Shown: positions 13,821-22,006, counted from the first letter of the stretch. The stretch is DNA of 22,650 nt from a bacterium (GCA_030615855.1 JAUWYL010000022.1:1-22650); one strand, 5' to 3'. Notes: a model not told the origin generated them from the sequence alone. Program-made: numbers and translations.

Positions 13821-14183
13821 TCAGAACTTAAGTCCCCCTTTACGTGCTCCTTCTGCTAAGGCCTTCACCCTTCCATGGTAGAGATATCCTCCTCGATCAA
13901 AAGCCACCTTTTCTATTTTCTTGGCAAGTGCCTTCTGAGCAAGAAGTTCTCCCACGGCATAAGCACTCTTTATGTTCCCACCCCTTTTAATCCTATCTCT
14001 TATCTCTTTAGAGAGGCTAGAGGCAGCAACCAATGTCTCACCCTTAAGGTCATCTATGATCTGGGCGTAGATGTGGTTGAGGCTACGAAAGACAACCAGG
14101 CGTGGCCTCTTGAGAGTGCCCAAGATCCTCTTTCTTACTCTCTTATGCCTTCTCTCTCTGGCCAGTTCTTTTTTTACAACCAT
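13821..14183 (-). CDS. rplR: 50S ribosomal protein L18
   Basis: The product is a 120-residue 5S rRNA-binding protein. It is recognised by [20 protein letters not shown], the [15 protein letters not shown] strand and the C-terminal [20 protein letters not shown] signature. Length and order (rplF-rplR-rpsE) are typical. Both flanking spacers carry ATTCGCG-type oligomer arrays. Confidence 0.98.
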   Translation of the reverse strand: MVVKKELARERRHKRVRKRILGTLKRPRLVVFRSLNHIYAQIIDDLKGETLVAASSLSKEIRDRIKRGGNIKSAYAVGELLAQKALAKKIEKVAFDRGGYLYHGRVKALAEGARKGGLKF

Positions 14184-14203
14184 ACCCTACTCTCTCTAAA
14201 AAA

Positions 14204-14246
14204 ATTCGCGTCAATTCGTGTCTTTTAATTCGCGTTGATTCGCGTC
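14204..14246. repeat. ATTCGCGT oligomer array between rplF and rplR
   Basis: AATTCGCGTC, AATTCGTGTC, AATTCGCGTT and GATTCGCGTC follow with a period of 10-12. The array ends at the rplF stop codon. It is related to 13792-13819 on the other side of rplR. Confidence 0.65.
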
Positions 14247-14801
14247 TTAAGTTCCTACCGGTCCAGTGACCGCTGCCTTCCCTACCTTGCGTTTTATATA
14301 CTCCCCTTTATACCTGATCCCCTTTCCCTTATAGGGTTCGGGTGGCTTGAGGGCCCGGATGTTAGAGGTGACCTCACCAACAAGCCCCTTATCCCCGCCC
14401 GAGACAATAATCTGGGTTCCCTTCTCCACCTTTATCCCTATTCCCTTGGGAATAGGGAACTCTACGGGATGAGAGAGACCCAAGGATAGCATGAGCTTAT
14501 CACCCTTTAGATTAGCCTTATAGCCCACCCCGATAATCTCCAGGGATTTAGAAAAGCCTTCGTTCACCCCTTTGATCATATTGGCCAGGAGGGAGCGGGA
14601 GAGGCCGTGGAGAGATTTATGGGGTTTTGCACTGGAAGGCCTCTTAATTATGATCTCCTTCTCTTTTACCTCTACCTTTATTTCAGAAGGGATCTTCCTT
14701 GTTAACTTTCCTTTCGGGCCCTCCACAGTAAAGGTATTACCTTCTATCTGGACTTTCACCCCTTCTGGTACAATAATGGGTCTTTCTCCAACTCTCGACA
14801 T
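14247..14801 (-). CDS. rplF: 50S ribosomal protein L6
   Basis: The product is a 184-residue two-domain protein near the sarcin-ricin loop. It is recognised by MSRVGERPIIVPEGVKVQIE, the internal NMIKGVNEGFSKSLEIIGVG and the C-terminal EPYKGKGIRYKGEYIKRKVG signature. GAAGGGAAAGCGAG precedes the ATG. It is ordinary apart from the repeat arrays in both neighbouring spacers. Confidence 0.98.
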   Translation of the reverse strand: MSRVGERPIIVPEGVKVQIEGNTFTVEGPKGKLTRKIPSEIKVEVKEKEIIIKRPSSAKPHKSLHGLSRSLLANMIKGVNEGFSKSLEIIGVGYKANLKGDKLMLSLGLSHPVEFPIPKGIGIKVEKGTQIIVSGGDKGLVGEVTSNIRALKPPEPYKGKGIRYKGEYIKRKVGKAAVTGPVGT

Positions 14802-14818
14802 CTCGCTTTCCCTTCAAA

Positions 14819-14854
14819 CGCTGATTACCGCTGATAATCTGCGGTCATCTGCGT
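14819..14854. repeat. CTGAT/CTGCGG array between rpsH and rplF
   Basis: CGCTGATTACCGCTGATAAT is followed by CTGCGGTCATCTGCGT. Units of about 10 nt, ending at the rpsH stop codon. It is the same oligomer family as 8943-9057. Confidence 0.65.
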
Positions 14855-15253
14855 TTACCAAATGTGGCAGATAACCTCTCCCCCAATCCTTCTCTTCCTA
14901 GCCTCCTTATCCGTCATTATTCCCTGAGAAGTGGAGAGTATGGCTACGCCCAATCCGCCCAAGACCCTGGGAACCTCACTCGCCTTGGCGTAGTGTTTCA
15001 GGCTGGGCTTGCTAATCCTCTTTATACCACTAATTACCTTTTCCTTCTTTGAGGTGTACTTGAGATAGATCCTCAGTATCCCCTGCCTTCTATCCGAGAT
15101 CACCCTAAAGTTCTTAATATAACCTTCCTCTTTTAGGATTCTGGCGATCTCCTGTTTCATCTTTGAAGAAGGGATATCCACCCTATCCTTCTTTGCCTGA
15201 TTGGCATTTCTGATCCTGGTGAGCATCTCAGCAATTGGGTCAGTTACCGTCAT
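14855..15253 (-). CDS. rpsH: 30S ribosomal protein S8
   Basis: The product is a 132-residue primary 16S rRNA-binding protein of the central domain, and in E. coli the repressor of the spc operon. It is recognised by [39 protein letters not shown] and the C-terminal [23 protein letters not shown] region. The GAGG Shine-Dalgarno, 9 nt before the ATG, lies in the palindrome 15263-15277. Whether it binds an rplE-region site, as in E. coli, cannot be judged here. Confidence 0.98.
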   Translation of the reverse strand: MTVTDPIAEMLTRIRNANQAKKDRVDIPSSKMKQEIARILKEEGYIKNFRVISDRRQGILRIYLKYTSKKEKVISGIKRISKPSLKHYAKASEVPRVLGGLGVAILSTSQGIMTDKEARKRRIGGEVICHIW

Positions 15254-15369
15254 TTTTAAAAACCTCGCTTTACTCGGTTTTAGTTCGGAGCACGCTCGGC
15301 TTTGCCTCGCTTGAGTTCGGTGTTTTTTGTCTCCGAACTCCGAACTGAGATATCTGCAGTCATCTGTGG
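15254..15369. repeat. Spacer with SD palindrome and GTTCGGAG inverted array
   Basis: CCGAGTAAAGCGAGG (15263-15277, minus) carries the rpsH SD. A rearranged copy lies at 15294-15310. AGTTCGGAG (15282-15290) pairs perfectly with CTCCGAACT (15331-15339), and GAGTTCGG (15313-15320) with CCGAACTC (15333-15340), so these hairpins are mutually exclusive. A CTGCAG/CTGTGG remnant (15350-15366) abuts rpsN. Confidence 0.6.
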
Positions 15370-15555
15370 TTACCAGCTAGACTTGGTCACTCCCGGGATT
15401 TGGCCTTCACTGGCCAACTTCCTGAAACATATCCTGCAGATCTTGAACTTCCTCATATAGCCCCTTCTCCTCCCACAGATCTGACATCTATTATATGTCC
15501 TTGTCTTATACTTTGGCTTTCTCTTCTGCTTTGCTATCCAGGACTTTTTAGCCAT
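15370..15555 (-). CDS. rpsN: 30S ribosomal protein S14, type Z (zinc)
   Basis: The product is 61 residues with C24, C27, C40 and C43, the short zinc-binding S14 found in many Gram-positive, thermophilic and candidate-phylum bacteria. The end is [11 protein letters not shown]. Two ATGs stand in tandem; I choose the second (15555), which gives MAKKSW as in the family and a 6-nt spacing from GGAG. The first overlaps the rplE TGA. It is coupled to rplE. Confidence 0.97.
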   Translation of the reverse strand: MAKKSWIAKQKRKPKYKTRTYNRCQICGRRRGYMRKFKICRICFRKLASEGQIPGVTKSSW

Positions 15556-16106
15556 CATTCACTCCTCTCGCGTTTAAGGGGGAAGCCGAAGGCGGAGAGG
15601 AGTTCCCTTGCCTCCTCATTCGATTCCGCAGTAGTTACAATAGTAATATCCATGCCATGGATGAGGGGTACCTTATCATAGTCTATCTCTGGAAATACGA
15701 TCTGTTCCGTTATCCCTATGGTATAATTCCCCTTCCCATCGAAGGAGTCAGGAGAGAGACCCTTAAAGTCCCTTATCCTGGGTAGGGCGACATTTATGAG
15801 CCTATCCAGGAATTCGTACATCCTCTCTCTTCTCAGAGTCACCTTACAGCCGATCTTCACTCCTTTCCTCAGTTTGAAGGAGGCGATGGCTCTCCTTGCC
15901 TTGGTGATGAGCGGTCTTTGGCCCGTAATCTGGGCCAGTTCGTCTACTGCGGCATCCAATAATTTGGAATCGCTTAGGGCCTTTCCCATACCAACGTTGA
16001 TCACCATCTTCTCTATCCTGGGAACCTGATAGAGGTTGGTGTAATTGAACCTCTTCATCAGAAGGGGCACAATCTCTTTTTGATATCTCTCCTTCAATCT
16101 AGCCAT
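15555..16106 (-). CDS. rplE: 50S ribosomal protein L5
   Basis: The product is a 183-residue 5S rRNA-binding protein at the central protuberance, contacting the P-site tRNA. The start at 16106 ([20 protein letters not shown]) fits the family and has ACGAGG upstream. A GTG at 16133 would add nine residues from the repeat-rich spacer and is rejected. Conserved parts are [40 protein letters not shown] and the C-terminal [20 protein letters not shown]. Confidence 0.98.
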   Translation of the reverse strand: MARLKERYQKEIVPLLMKRFNYTNLYQVPRIEKMVINVGMGKALSDSKLLDAAVDELAQITGQRPLITKARRAIASFKLRKGVKIGCKVTLRRERMYEFLDRLINVALPRIRDFKGLSPDSFDGKGNYTIGITEQIVFPEIDYDKVPLIHGMDITIVTTAESNEEARELLSAFGFPLKRERSE

Positions 16107-16267
16107 AAATCCTCGTTTACTGTTGAGCGGCACGTTTTACTTGCCCCGCTGATGAATAACTATTATTCAATTTGCCCGCTCCTCACCTTGTTCGTCGCTG
16201 TTTACCGTTTACGGTAAAAAATATTATACCGTAAACCGTTAACCGTAAACCTTTGCTAACTAATATC
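16107..16267. repeat. Spacer between rplX and rplE with two hairpins and a GTTTACGGT array
   Basis: TGAATAA (16153-16159) pairs with TTATTCA (16163-16169), flanked by TTGCCCCGCT and TTTGCCCGCT as a near direct repeat. GTTTACGGTA (16207-16216) pairs perfectly with TACCGTAAAC (16227-16236), inside a longer array of GTTTACCGT and CCGTTAACCGTAAAC units that runs almost to the rplX stop. No ORF is supported. Confidence 0.65.
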
Positions 16268-16594
16268 TCATTCCTTATCTATGGTCTCCCCGCATTTCTT
16301 ACAGACCCTCAATTTCTTTCCCTTCTCCACTACTTTATAATATCCTATCCTGGTAGGCTGATTACATCTGGGGCAGATGAGCATAACGTTTGAGATGGCT
16401 AAAGGAGCCTCCTTCTCTATGATCCCAGAGGGCTTTCCTTCGCCCCTTGGCTTAGTATGCCTCTTAATGAAGTTAAGGCCTTGAACAAGCACCCTCTCCT
16501 CCTTGGGAAAGAGGCCCAGGACCTTCCCTTCCTTCCTCCGCTCTTTCCCAGCGATGATCCTTACCTTGTCTCCCTTTCTTATCTTAAAACCCAT
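16268..16594 (-). CDS. rplX: 50S ribosomal protein L24
   Basis: The product is a 108-residue assembly-initiator protein at the tunnel exit. The KOW segment (KGDKVRIIAGKERRKEGKVL) is followed by GLNFIKRHTKP and a C-terminal zinc-ribbon-like region with C74, C77, C98 and C101. GGAGTG lies 5 nt before the ATG. Length is normal for the bacterial form with the Cys-containing tail. Confidence 0.98.
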   Translation of the reverse strand: MGFKIRKGDKVRIIAGKERRKEGKVLGLFPKEERVLVQGLNFIKRHTKPRGEGKPSGIIEKEAPLAISNVMLICPRCNQPTRIGYYKVVEKGKKLRVCKKCGETIDKE

Positions 16595-16614
16595 TGTTCA
16601 CTCCGTTCGCATTT

Positions 16615-16980
16615 TCAGACGACCTCTGGAGCAAGAGAGATTAGTTTAGCAAACTTCTCCTTCAGCTCACTGGCTACTGGCCCGAATATTCTGGTCCCCA
16701 GTAGCTCCCCCTGGGCAGTGACCAAAACGCAGGCGTTCTCATCAAACTTTATATAGGAGCCATTCTCTCTTCTGGCCTCCTTCTTCATTCGCACGATAAC
16801 CGCCCGTACCACAGACCCCTTCTTTATCTCACTGGTGGGAATGGCCTCCTTGACGCTAGCCACGATAATATCCCCTAGCCGGCCATATCTTCTCTTGCTC
16901 CCACCCAGGACCCTGATACACATGACCCTTCTCACCCCAGTGTTATCCGCAACCTCTAGGACAGTTCTCTCTTGAATCAT
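16615..16980 (-). CDS. rplN: 50S ribosomal protein L14
   Basis: The product is a 121-residue protein at the intersubunit bridge and RsfS-binding face. The start at 16980 gives [20 protein letters not shown], as in the family. The open frame continues 41 codons upstream, but that stretch ([11 protein letters not shown] and similar) is translated oligomer repeat. The AGCGAGGAG Shine-Dalgarno is part of the palindrome at 16985-17000. Conserved parts are [18 protein letters not shown] and [20 protein letters not shown]. Confidence 0.98.
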   Translation of the reverse strand: MIQERTVLEVADNTGVRRVMCIRVLGGSKRRYGRLGDIIVASVKEAIPTSEIKKGSVVRAVIVRMKKEARRENGSYIKFDENACVLVTAQGELLGTRIFGPVASELKEKFAKLISLAPEVV

Positions 16981-16984
16981 CTCT

Positions 16985-17000
16985 CCTCGCTTTGCTCGGA
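16985..17000 (-). promoter_or_regulatory. SD-carrying palindrome before rplN
   Basis: TCCGAGCAAAGCGAGG on the minus strand ends in the GAGG that, with the following AG, forms the rplN Shine-Dalgarno 4 nt before the ATG. Confidence 0.65.
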
Positions 17001-17277
17001 AGTTATCAGTTAATAGTAAAAATAAGATCCAATAACCAATGACCAATAACCAAACAATAACCAATGACCAATAACCAATCACCAAACTGTTTTGTCCGAC
17101 CACCTATGGTGGACGGATTGAATTTGGATATTGGAATTTGTTTGACCAATGCTTAATTATTTATGCTCTCTCCAATGCCAGCGAAGCGCATTGGGTATTG
17201 TATCTTGTATCTTGGTGTTTAATCACTAGAATTTCGGAACTATAAACTGGTTACTGGTTACTTTAAAATATACTTTC
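17001..17277. repeat. Long spacer between rpsQ and rplN with CCAATAA arrays and two hairpins
   Basis: Between 17029 and 17085 units CCAATAA and CCAATGA recur at least seven times with a period of 7-8. A hairpin follows at 17095-17117: TCCG-A-CCACC, TAT loop, GGTGG-A-CGGA. Copy B of the dispersed palindrome lies at 17161-17195. Further on, ACTGGTTACTGGTTAC (17247-17262) is the opposite-sense counterpart of the left array. No gene is supported; the only ORF is translated repeat. Confidence 0.65.
17161..17195 (-). repeat. Dispersed 35-nt palindromic repeat, copy B
   Basis: On the minus strand CCAATGC and GCATTGG (17188-17194 and 17172-17178) form a 7-bp stem, with GCTTCGCTG as the loop, followed by AGAGAGCATAA. 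It matches copy A (7283-7317) with three differences over the 35 nt. Confidence 0.75.
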
Positions 17278-17520
17278 TTACTTGGCCTTTTCTAATATCT
17301 TGGCTACCCGCCATCTCTTATCCTTGGAGAAGGGTCGGGCCTCGACAATCTCTACCCTATCCCCAATCCGGCACTCATTCTTCGGGTCATGAGCCTTGAA
17401 GCGCTTGGCGCGCTTTATTACCTTACCATAGAGGGGGTGGCGAAATGTTCTTTCCACTCGGACCACTACCGTCTTATCCATCCTGTTACTAACTACTCTT
17501 CCCACTCTCACCTTTCTCAC
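17278..17520 (-). CDS. rpsQ: 30S ribosomal protein S17
   Basis: The product is an 80-residue OB-fold protein that binds 16S helices 7 and 11. It is recognised by [20 protein letters not shown] and [20 protein letters not shown]. It starts with GTG at 17520, overlapping the rpmC stop as GTGA. It ends the S10-type group; the long repeat spacer before rplN follows. Confidence 0.98.
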   Translation of the reverse strand: MRKVRVGRVVSNRMDKTVVVRVERTFRHPLYGKVIKRAKRFKAHDPKNECRIGDRVEIVEARPFSKDKRWRVAKILEKAK

Positions 17521-17717
17521 TTGCTCTCTCCTCTTCTTTCCTGTAGGATGGTTTTGGCCTTTGCCATCTCCCTGCGCCGTTGGCGAATGGTCAAGGGATT
17601 GGCAAGTCCTCCGGTGGACTTCTTCGCCTTGAGGTTGAATAGCTCCTCTTTTAGAGAGGAGATCTTTACCTCAAGCTCTGGGATGCTCAATTCTCTTAAA
17701 TCCTCTTTCTTGGGCAT
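17517..17717 (-). CDS. rpmC: 50S ribosomal protein L29
   Basis: The product is a 66-residue helical protein near the tunnel exit and signal-recognition-particle site. It is recognised by [20 protein letters not shown] and the Arg-rich [15 protein letters not shown] segment. It begins one base after the rplP stop codon and overlaps rpsQ by 4 nt. There is no oddity in length or composition. Confidence 0.97.
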   Translation of the reverse strand: MPKKEDLRELSIPELEVKISSLKEELFNLKAKKSTGGLANPLTIRQRRREMAKAKTILQERRGESK

Positions 17718-17718
17718 A

Positions 17719-18126
17719 TTATCTTCTCTGAACGAACTTCGTCTTCAGGGGTAGCTTACGGGCAGCGCGCTCCATGGCCTCCTGGGCAATTGATTCTGAT
17801 ACCCCAGCCAGTTCGAATAGCATTCTGCCCGGCTTGACCACCGCCACCCAGATCTCAGGGGCTCCCTTCCCCTTTCCCATCCTGGTTTCTAAAGGCTTCT
17901 TGGTCACTGGTTTATCGGGAAAGATCCTGACCCAGATCTTTCCTCCTCTTTTGATAAAATGGGTGAGGGCCACCCTCGCTGCCTCTATCTGGCGGGTGGT
18001 TACCCAGGAGGGCTCCAGGGCCTGGAGGCCATACTCTCCGAAGCTCACCCTAGAGCCCCGAAAGGCCTTCCCTCTCATCCTGCCTCTCTGCTGCTTTCTA
18101 TGTTTTACTCTCTTAGGCATTAACAT
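17719..18126 (-). CDS. rplP: 50S ribosomal protein L16
   Basis: The product is a 135-residue protein organising the A-site and 5S rRNA region. It is recognised by [20 protein letters not shown], the [20 protein letters not shown] segment, [20 protein letters not shown] and the C-terminal [19 protein letters not shown] includes the arginine-methylation/hydroxylation neighbourhood known in L16. It lies 6 nt after rpsC on the same strand. Confidence 0.98.
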   Translation of the reverse strand: MLMPKRVKHRKQQRGRMRGKAFRGSRVSFGEYGLQALEPSWVTTRQIEAARVALTHFIKRGGKIWVRIFPDKPVTKKPLETRMGKGKGAPEIWVAVVKPGRMLFELAGVSESIAQEAMERAARKLPLKTKFVQRR

Positions 18127-18132
18127 AATTAC

Positions 18133-18771
18133 TCACTCTTCGTTTTCTTTGGGCTTCCCTTCCTTGAATATCCAAACCTTTACCCCAATCCTTCCATATG
18201 TCGTGTGGGCCTCACTGAACCCATAATCGATATCTGCCCTCAGGGTATGTAAGGGAACTCTTCCTTTTCTATACCACTCTGTTCTAGCAATCTCCGCTCC
18301 CCCCAGGCGACCACTGCAGGCGATCTTTATTCCCTTGGCTCCCGCCTCCAGGGCATTCTCCACCATCCTCTTCATGGCCCTTCGGAAGCCGCGCCTTTTC
18401 TCAAGTTGGAGGGCAACGCTCTCTGCTACTAACTGGGCATCTAGGAAGGGGGTTTCTATCTCCTGGATGTTGAGATAGATCTCCTTACTCGTTATTTTAG
18501 AGAGGTCCTCCTTTAATCTCTCCACCTCCGCCCCTTTTCTTCCGATGACGATCCCAGGGCGAGCAGCGAAGATATTGATTCTCAGGCGCTTTCCTGCCCG
18601 GTAGATCTCTATCTTAGAGATGCCGGCGCGATGCAGCCTCTCCTTTATGAACTTGCGAATCCGAAAGTCTTCCAACAGTAGGTCGCCGTAATCCTTTTTG
18701 GCAAACCACTTGCTCTTCCAGTCCTTTACGATCCCGATTCGGAAGCTAAGGGGATGAACCTTCTGTCCCAT
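18133..18771 (-). CDS. rpsC: 30S ribosomal protein S3
   Basis: The product is 212 residues, with the start set at ATG 18771 ([13 protein letters not shown]); the open frame ten codons upstream is spacer. It lines the mRNA entry channel. The KH domain carries [20 protein letters not shown] with the GxxG loop (GRKG), and the C-domain carries [20 protein letters not shown]. The GAGGG Shine-Dalgarno 5 nt from the ATG is the end of the palindrome 18778-18792. Confidence 0.98.
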   Translation of the reverse strand: MGQKVHPLSFRIGIVKDWKSKWFAKKDYGDLLLEDFRIRKFIKERLHRAGISKIEIYRAGKRLRINIFAARPGIVIGRKGAEVERLKEDLSKITSKEIYLNIQEIETPFLDAQLVAESVALQLEKRRGFRRAMKRMVENALEAGAKGIKIACSGRLGGAEIARTEWYRKGRVPLHTLRADIDYGFSEAHTTYGRIGVKVWIFKEGKPKENEE

Positions 18772-18777
18772 AATAAC

Positions 18778-18792
18778 CCTCGCTACGCTCTG
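18778..18792 (-). promoter_or_regulatory. SD-carrying palindrome before rpsC
   Basis: CAGAGCGTAGCGAGG on the minus strand; its GAGG is the rpsC Shine-Dalgarno. It differs from the rpsJ copy only at the outer end, which breaks the last base pairs of the palindrome. Confidence 0.6.
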
Positions 18793-18890
18793 TAAAATCA
18801 AATATTAAAATTTAAATATTAAAATTCAAAAAGTTTCGTAATTTTGATTTGTCACTTTGATTTTTGATTTTTAATTTTTGATATCCCTTC
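18793..18890. repeat. AATCAAAAAT-type inverted array spanning the rplV stop
   Basis: AAATCAAATATTAAAATTTA on the left faces TTTTGATTTTTGATTTTTAA on the right across a short core near 18830. The right arm overlaps the last codons of rplV (18852-18890). A similar AT-rich array lies at 11052-11165. Confidence 0.65.
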
Positions 18891-19214
18891 TCCCTCTTCC
18901 CGCTCTTTCAGCACGATAGTGATATGGCTTGTTCTCTTCCTTATCCTGGTCGCCCTTCCAAAGGCACGTGGCCTCCACCTGGGTAGGGTGGGACCCTGAT
19001 CACAGGTCGCCTGGGCCACATAGAGGTTCTCCTTTACCTTGGCATTGGCCAGGGCGGAGCGCAGGAGCTTCTCCAAGATAGGAGATACCCTTCCTGGAGT
19101 AAACTTTAGGATGCTTAGAGCCTCTTCTGTCTTCTTGCCTCTGATGAGGTCCAGAACCCTCCTCGCCTTGCGGGGAGCGATCCTGATAAATCGTGTCTTT
19201 GCCTTGGCTTCCAT
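18852..19214 (-). CDS. rplV: 50S ribosomal protein L22 with repeat-encoded C-terminus
   Basis: The product is a 120-residue protein whose beta-hairpin lines the peptide exit tunnel. It is recognised by [20 protein letters not shown] and the C-terminal [24 protein letters not shown] region. The last eleven residues ([11 protein letters not shown]) are encoded by an AT-rich oligomer array that runs on past the stop codon, so the natural end of the protein has apparently been replaced or extended by repeat DNA. It starts 7 nt after rpsS. Confidence 0.98.
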   Translation of the reverse strand: MEAKAKTRFIRIAPRKARRVLDLIRGKKTEEALSILKFTPGRVSPILEKLLRSALANAKVKENLYVAQATCDQGPTLPRWRPRAFGRATRIRKRTSHITIVLKEREEGEGISKIKNQKSK

Positions 19215-19221
19215 TCCTGCC

Positions 19222-19506
19222 TCACTTAATGGCGGTTATTCTCTCCGTGTGGGCCCCATGGGCCCGGAATATCCTGGTGGGTGAGAACTCACCCAGCTTC
19301 TGGCCCACCATCTCCTCTGTGATGTAGACTGGGATGAACCTCTTTCCATTATAGACCGCTAAGGTATGGCCTACCATCTGGGGGAATATGGTTGAGGAAC
19401 GAGACCAGGTCTTGATCACGGCCTTCTTTCCTGTCTTATTCATGGCCTCAATCTTTTTCAATAACTTAGGATCGATAAAAGGTCCTTTCTTTATTGACCT
19501 ACCCAT
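19222..19506 (-). CDS. rpsS: 30S ribosomal protein S19
   Basis: The product is a 94-residue head protein that contacts S13 and the A-site finger. It is recognised by [40 protein letters not shown] and the [13 protein letters not shown] signature. The ATG overlaps the rplB TAA by one base (TAATG), so it is coupled. Length is ordinary. Confidence 0.98.
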   Translation of the reverse strand: MGRSIKKGPFIDPKLLKKIEAMNKTGKKAVIKTWSRSSTIFPQMVGHTLAVYNGKRFIPVYITEEMVGQKLGEFSPTRIFRAHGAHTERITAIK

Positions 19507-20327
19507 TACTTCCTCCTCTTGATGATTAATCTATCAGAGGGCTTCTTCTTCCTTGTCTTATATCCCTTAGTGGGCTTTCCCCAGGGAGTTACCGGATGTC
19601 TCCCTCCAGAGCTCTTCCCCTCCCCACCACCATGGGGATGGTCAACAGGGTTCATGGCCACTCCCCTTACCTTGGGACGATAGCCAAGATAACGGGACCT
19701 TCCGGCCTTCCCCAAAGAAATGCGCCCCCAGTCGACATTCCCCACCTGTCCGATGGTCGCCAGGCAGTCCAGAAGGACCTTTCTTATCTCCCCTGAAGAT
19801 AGCCTCAGGTGGGCATACCTCCCCTCCTTGGCCAAGACTTGGGCAAAGGTGCCTGCTCCCCGTGCCATCTGTCCGCCTCTGCCTTTGGTGAGCTCAATGT
19901 TATGGATGGTGGTCCCTAAGGGGATATGCTTGAGAGGCAAAGAGTTCCCAATCCTGATATCAACATCCTCACCAGATATTACCTCATCCCCCACCTTCAA
20001 GCCCTGAGGAGCAATGATATATCTCTTCTCCCCATCCCTATAAGATAGAAGGGCGATGTAGGAGGTGCGATTGGGATCGTACTCAATGGAGACCACCCTG
20101 GCTGGGATATGGAACTTATTTCTCTTAAAGTCAATGACCCGATATCTTCTCTTATGACCTCCTCCCCTCCAGCGGATGGTAATCCTTCCCTCCCTGCCTC
20201 TACCTGCCCTCTCCTTTAAGGGCCTGAGGAGGGGTTTGTGGGGTTTGACCCCGGTGAGCTCTACAAAGGTTGCCCCAGTTGTCGATCTTCTCGATGGGGT
20301 AGTCGGCCTATATTTTTTGATAGCCAT
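19506..20327 (-). CDS. rplB: 50S ribosomal protein L2
   Basis: The product is a 273-residue protein required for subunit association and peptidyl-transferase centre assembly. The start at 20327 ([18 protein letters not shown]) fits the family and has GGAG at 7 nt. The longer frame from 20366 is spacer. The conserved [20 protein letters not shown] (228-247) includes H230, the counterpart of the E. coli His229 important for peptidyl transfer. The basic tail [19 protein letters not shown] is normal. Confidence 0.98.
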   Translation of the reverse strand: MAIKKYRPTTPSRRSTTGATFVELTGVKPHKPLLRPLKERAGRGREGRITIRWRGGGHKRRYRVIDFKRNKFHIPARVVSIEYDPNRTSYIALLSYRDGEKRYIIAPQGLKVGDEVISGEDVDIRIGNSLPLKHIPLGTTIHNIELTKGRGGQMARGAGTFAQVLAKEGRYAHLRLSSGEIRKVLLDCLATIGQVGNVDWGRISLGKAGRSRYLGYRPKVRGVAMNPVDHPHGGGEGKSSGGRHPVTPWGKPTKGYKTRKKKPSDRLIIKRRK

Positions 20328-20485
20328 GAATTTGCTCCATTCCCAAAAATCGTAATCAATCAGCAATTATCAATGCAAAATTAGCAATGAAAAAGTAAAA
20401 ATTCTTTTTTTATACTGTATTGTTTAATAGTCCAATCGCCTTAAATTTTGCATTTTTCATTTTGTATTTTAAATTGTTATTTATC
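20328..20485. repeat. AT-rich foldback spacer between rplW and rplB
   Basis: AATGCAAAATT (20372-20382) pairs perfectly with AATTTTGCATT (20444-20454). Around it lie further units such as CAATCAGCAATTATCAATGC on the left and TTTTTCATTTTGTATTTTAA on the right in opposing sense. A T-run (20405-20411) sits between the arms. No ORF is supported. Confidence 0.6.
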
Positions 20486-20776
20486 TTAGGTTCCCTCAAA
20501 TAACTCTATCTTCTCTCCCTCCTTCAGGGTGAGGATGGCTTTCTTCACATCCGGGGTCTTGCCGCTATGTCTGCCTACCCTCTTTACTTTACCCCTCAGA
20601 TAGGAGGTATTGACCGCCAGGACCTTCACCTTGAATATCTCCTCAATCGCTCTCTTAATTTCATCCTTATTTGCCCGGCTATCGACAAGGAAGGCATACT
20701 TATTCTCTCTTTCCTTCAGTATGGTGCTCTTCTCTGTTATCAAGGGGGTCTTTATGATATCGTAGGGACTCTTCAT
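20486..20776 (-). CDS. rplW: 50S ribosomal protein L23
   Basis: The product is a 96-residue tunnel-exit protein that docks trigger factor and SRP. It is recognised by [40 protein letters not shown] and [15 protein letters not shown]. The ATG overlaps the rplD TAA by one base. Length is ordinary. Confidence 0.98.
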   Translation of the reverse strand: MKSPYDIIKTPLITEKSTILKERENKYAFLVDSRANKDEIKRAIEEIFKVKVLAVNTSYLRGKVKRVGRHSGKTPDVKKAILTLKEGEKIELFEGT

Positions 20777-21399
20777 TATCCCAAGTTCTCTTCTAATCTC
20801 GTTAGGGCCTCTTTAGTGACGATCAATCTATCATGGCTTAATAAGTCGTAGACGTTCAGAGAATTGGGTGATAGCACCTTTACCCCCTCAATATTGCGTG
20901 CCGAGCGGCGAACCATCTCATTCTTCTCTTCAATAATCAGCAGGGGCTTTTTGCCACTTCTCAGCTTAACCAATATACTGGCCATCCTCTTCGTCTTGGC
21001 CTCCTTCAGATCCATTCTATCCAGGATCAGGATCTTCTTCTCCTTAAACTTAGCGGAGAGGGCACACCGGAGAGATTTCCTCCTCGCCTTCTTGGAAAGG
21101 GAGTAGGAGTAGTCCCTAGGGTGGGGGCCGAATGTCGTCCCCCCTCCCTTCCATATTGGAGAGCGGATGGAGCCTGCCCTGGCCCTCCCGGTTCCTTTCT
21201 GCCTCCAGGGCTTCCTCCCTCCACCGCGAACCTGGCCTCTCTCCTTGGTAGAGGCGGTTCCCCGCCTCCAGGAAGCGAGTCCTCGCCTTAGCGCCTCATA
21301 GAGCAAGGCCTCATTCACCTTCGCCCCGAATACCTTGCTACTCAGAGAGAGCTCTCCTATTCTCTCCCCCTCTATATTGTGAAGGTTTAACTTAGGCAT
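20776..21399 (-). CDS. rplD: 50S ribosomal protein L4
   Basis: The product is a 207-residue protein with a tunnel-constriction loop ([20 protein letters not shown], then [12 protein letters not shown]). In E. coli it also represses its own operon. The ATG lies inside rplC (8-nt overlap), implying coupling. The C-terminal part ([20 protein letters not shown]) is typical. No S10-leader target is visible, since the leader would lie before rpsJ or further upstream. Confidence 0.98.
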   Translation of the reverse strand: MPKLNLHNIEGERIGELSLSSKVFGAKVNEALLYEALRRGLASWRRGTASTKERGQVRGGGRKPWRQKGTGRARAGSIRSPIWKGGGTTFGPHPRDYSYSLSKKARRKSLRCALSAKFKEKKILILDRMDLKEAKTKRMASILVKLRSGKKPLLIIEEKNEMVRRSARNIEGVKVLSPNSLNVYDLLSHDRLIVTKEALTRLEENLG

Positions 21400-22006
21400 A
21401 TTTCTTCTTTAGGGCCTCCTTGATAATAAGATAGCCTTCCCTTGCTCCAGGAATCGCGCCCTTTACCAATAAGAGGTTCTTCTCTGATTCCACCTTCATC
21501 ACCTTCAGGTTCTGAACCGTGATCCTATCTCTCCCCATCCTTCCCGGCATCTTCTTTCCCTTCAGAACCCGAGAGGGGAAGGCGCTACCACTGCCGATGG
21601 AACCCACCCTCCTGTGGGATTTAGAACCATGGGAGGCTGGCCCGCCAGCAAACCCCCATCTCTTCATGACTCCCGCAAATCCCTTCCCCTTGCTCATTCC
21701 CGTGATATCGAGATAATCCCCTTCCTTGAAGATATCTGCCTTGATCTCCTGGCCGAGGGTATACTTCTCATCACTAGAAATAGGGATTTCCCTCAATATT
21801 CTAACCGGCTCTACTTTGGCCTTTGCCAGGTGTCCCTTAAGGGACTTCTTAACCTTCTTCGTTCTCCCGAATCCGAGCTGGATGGATCTCTCCTTAATCT
21901 GGGTAACGAAGCAGGGGCCGGCCTGGATGATGGTTACCGGGATGCTTTTCCCCTCCTCATCATAAATCTCTCCCATACCCAGCTTCTTTCCTAAGATACC
22001 CTTCAT
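21392..22006 (-). CDS. rplC: 50S ribosomal protein L3
   Basis: The product is a 204-residue protein that helps initiate 50S assembly and reaches the peptidyl-transferase centre. The start at 22006 (MKGILGKKLGMGEIYDEEGK) fits the family. The 28 codons upstream include a hairpin and a GTTTACGGTTTACGGTT array and are rejected. Conserved parts are GFAGVMKRWGFAGGPASHGS and GSIGSGSAFPSRVLKGKKMP, including the Gln/Gly loop near the active centre. A GGAAG-like SD precedes it. Confidence 0.98.
   Translation of the reverse strand: MKGILGKKLGMGEIYDEEGKSIPVTIIQAGPCFVTQIKERSIQLGFGRTKKVKKSLKGHLAKAKVEPVRILREIPISSDEKYTLGQEIKADIFKEGDYLDITGMSKGKGFAGVMKRWGFAGGPASHGSKSHRRVGSIGSGSAFPSRVLKGKKMPGRMGRDRITVQNLKVMKVESEKNLLLVKGAIPGAREGYLIIKEALKKKYA

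Noticed and set aside
16207-16236. Terminator between rplX and rplE
   Set aside because: The A/T-rich stretch is the loop, not a tail after the stem; the downstream genes are essential.
17029-17085. CRISPR-like repeat array
   Set aside because: Units are 7-8 nt, degenerate and without regular spacers; no cas genes are nearby.
16981-17103. N-terminal extension of L14 with hydrophobic VIGYW repeats, possibly a leader peptide
   Set aside because: It is translated CCAATAA oligomer array; the family start with its SD lies at 16980.
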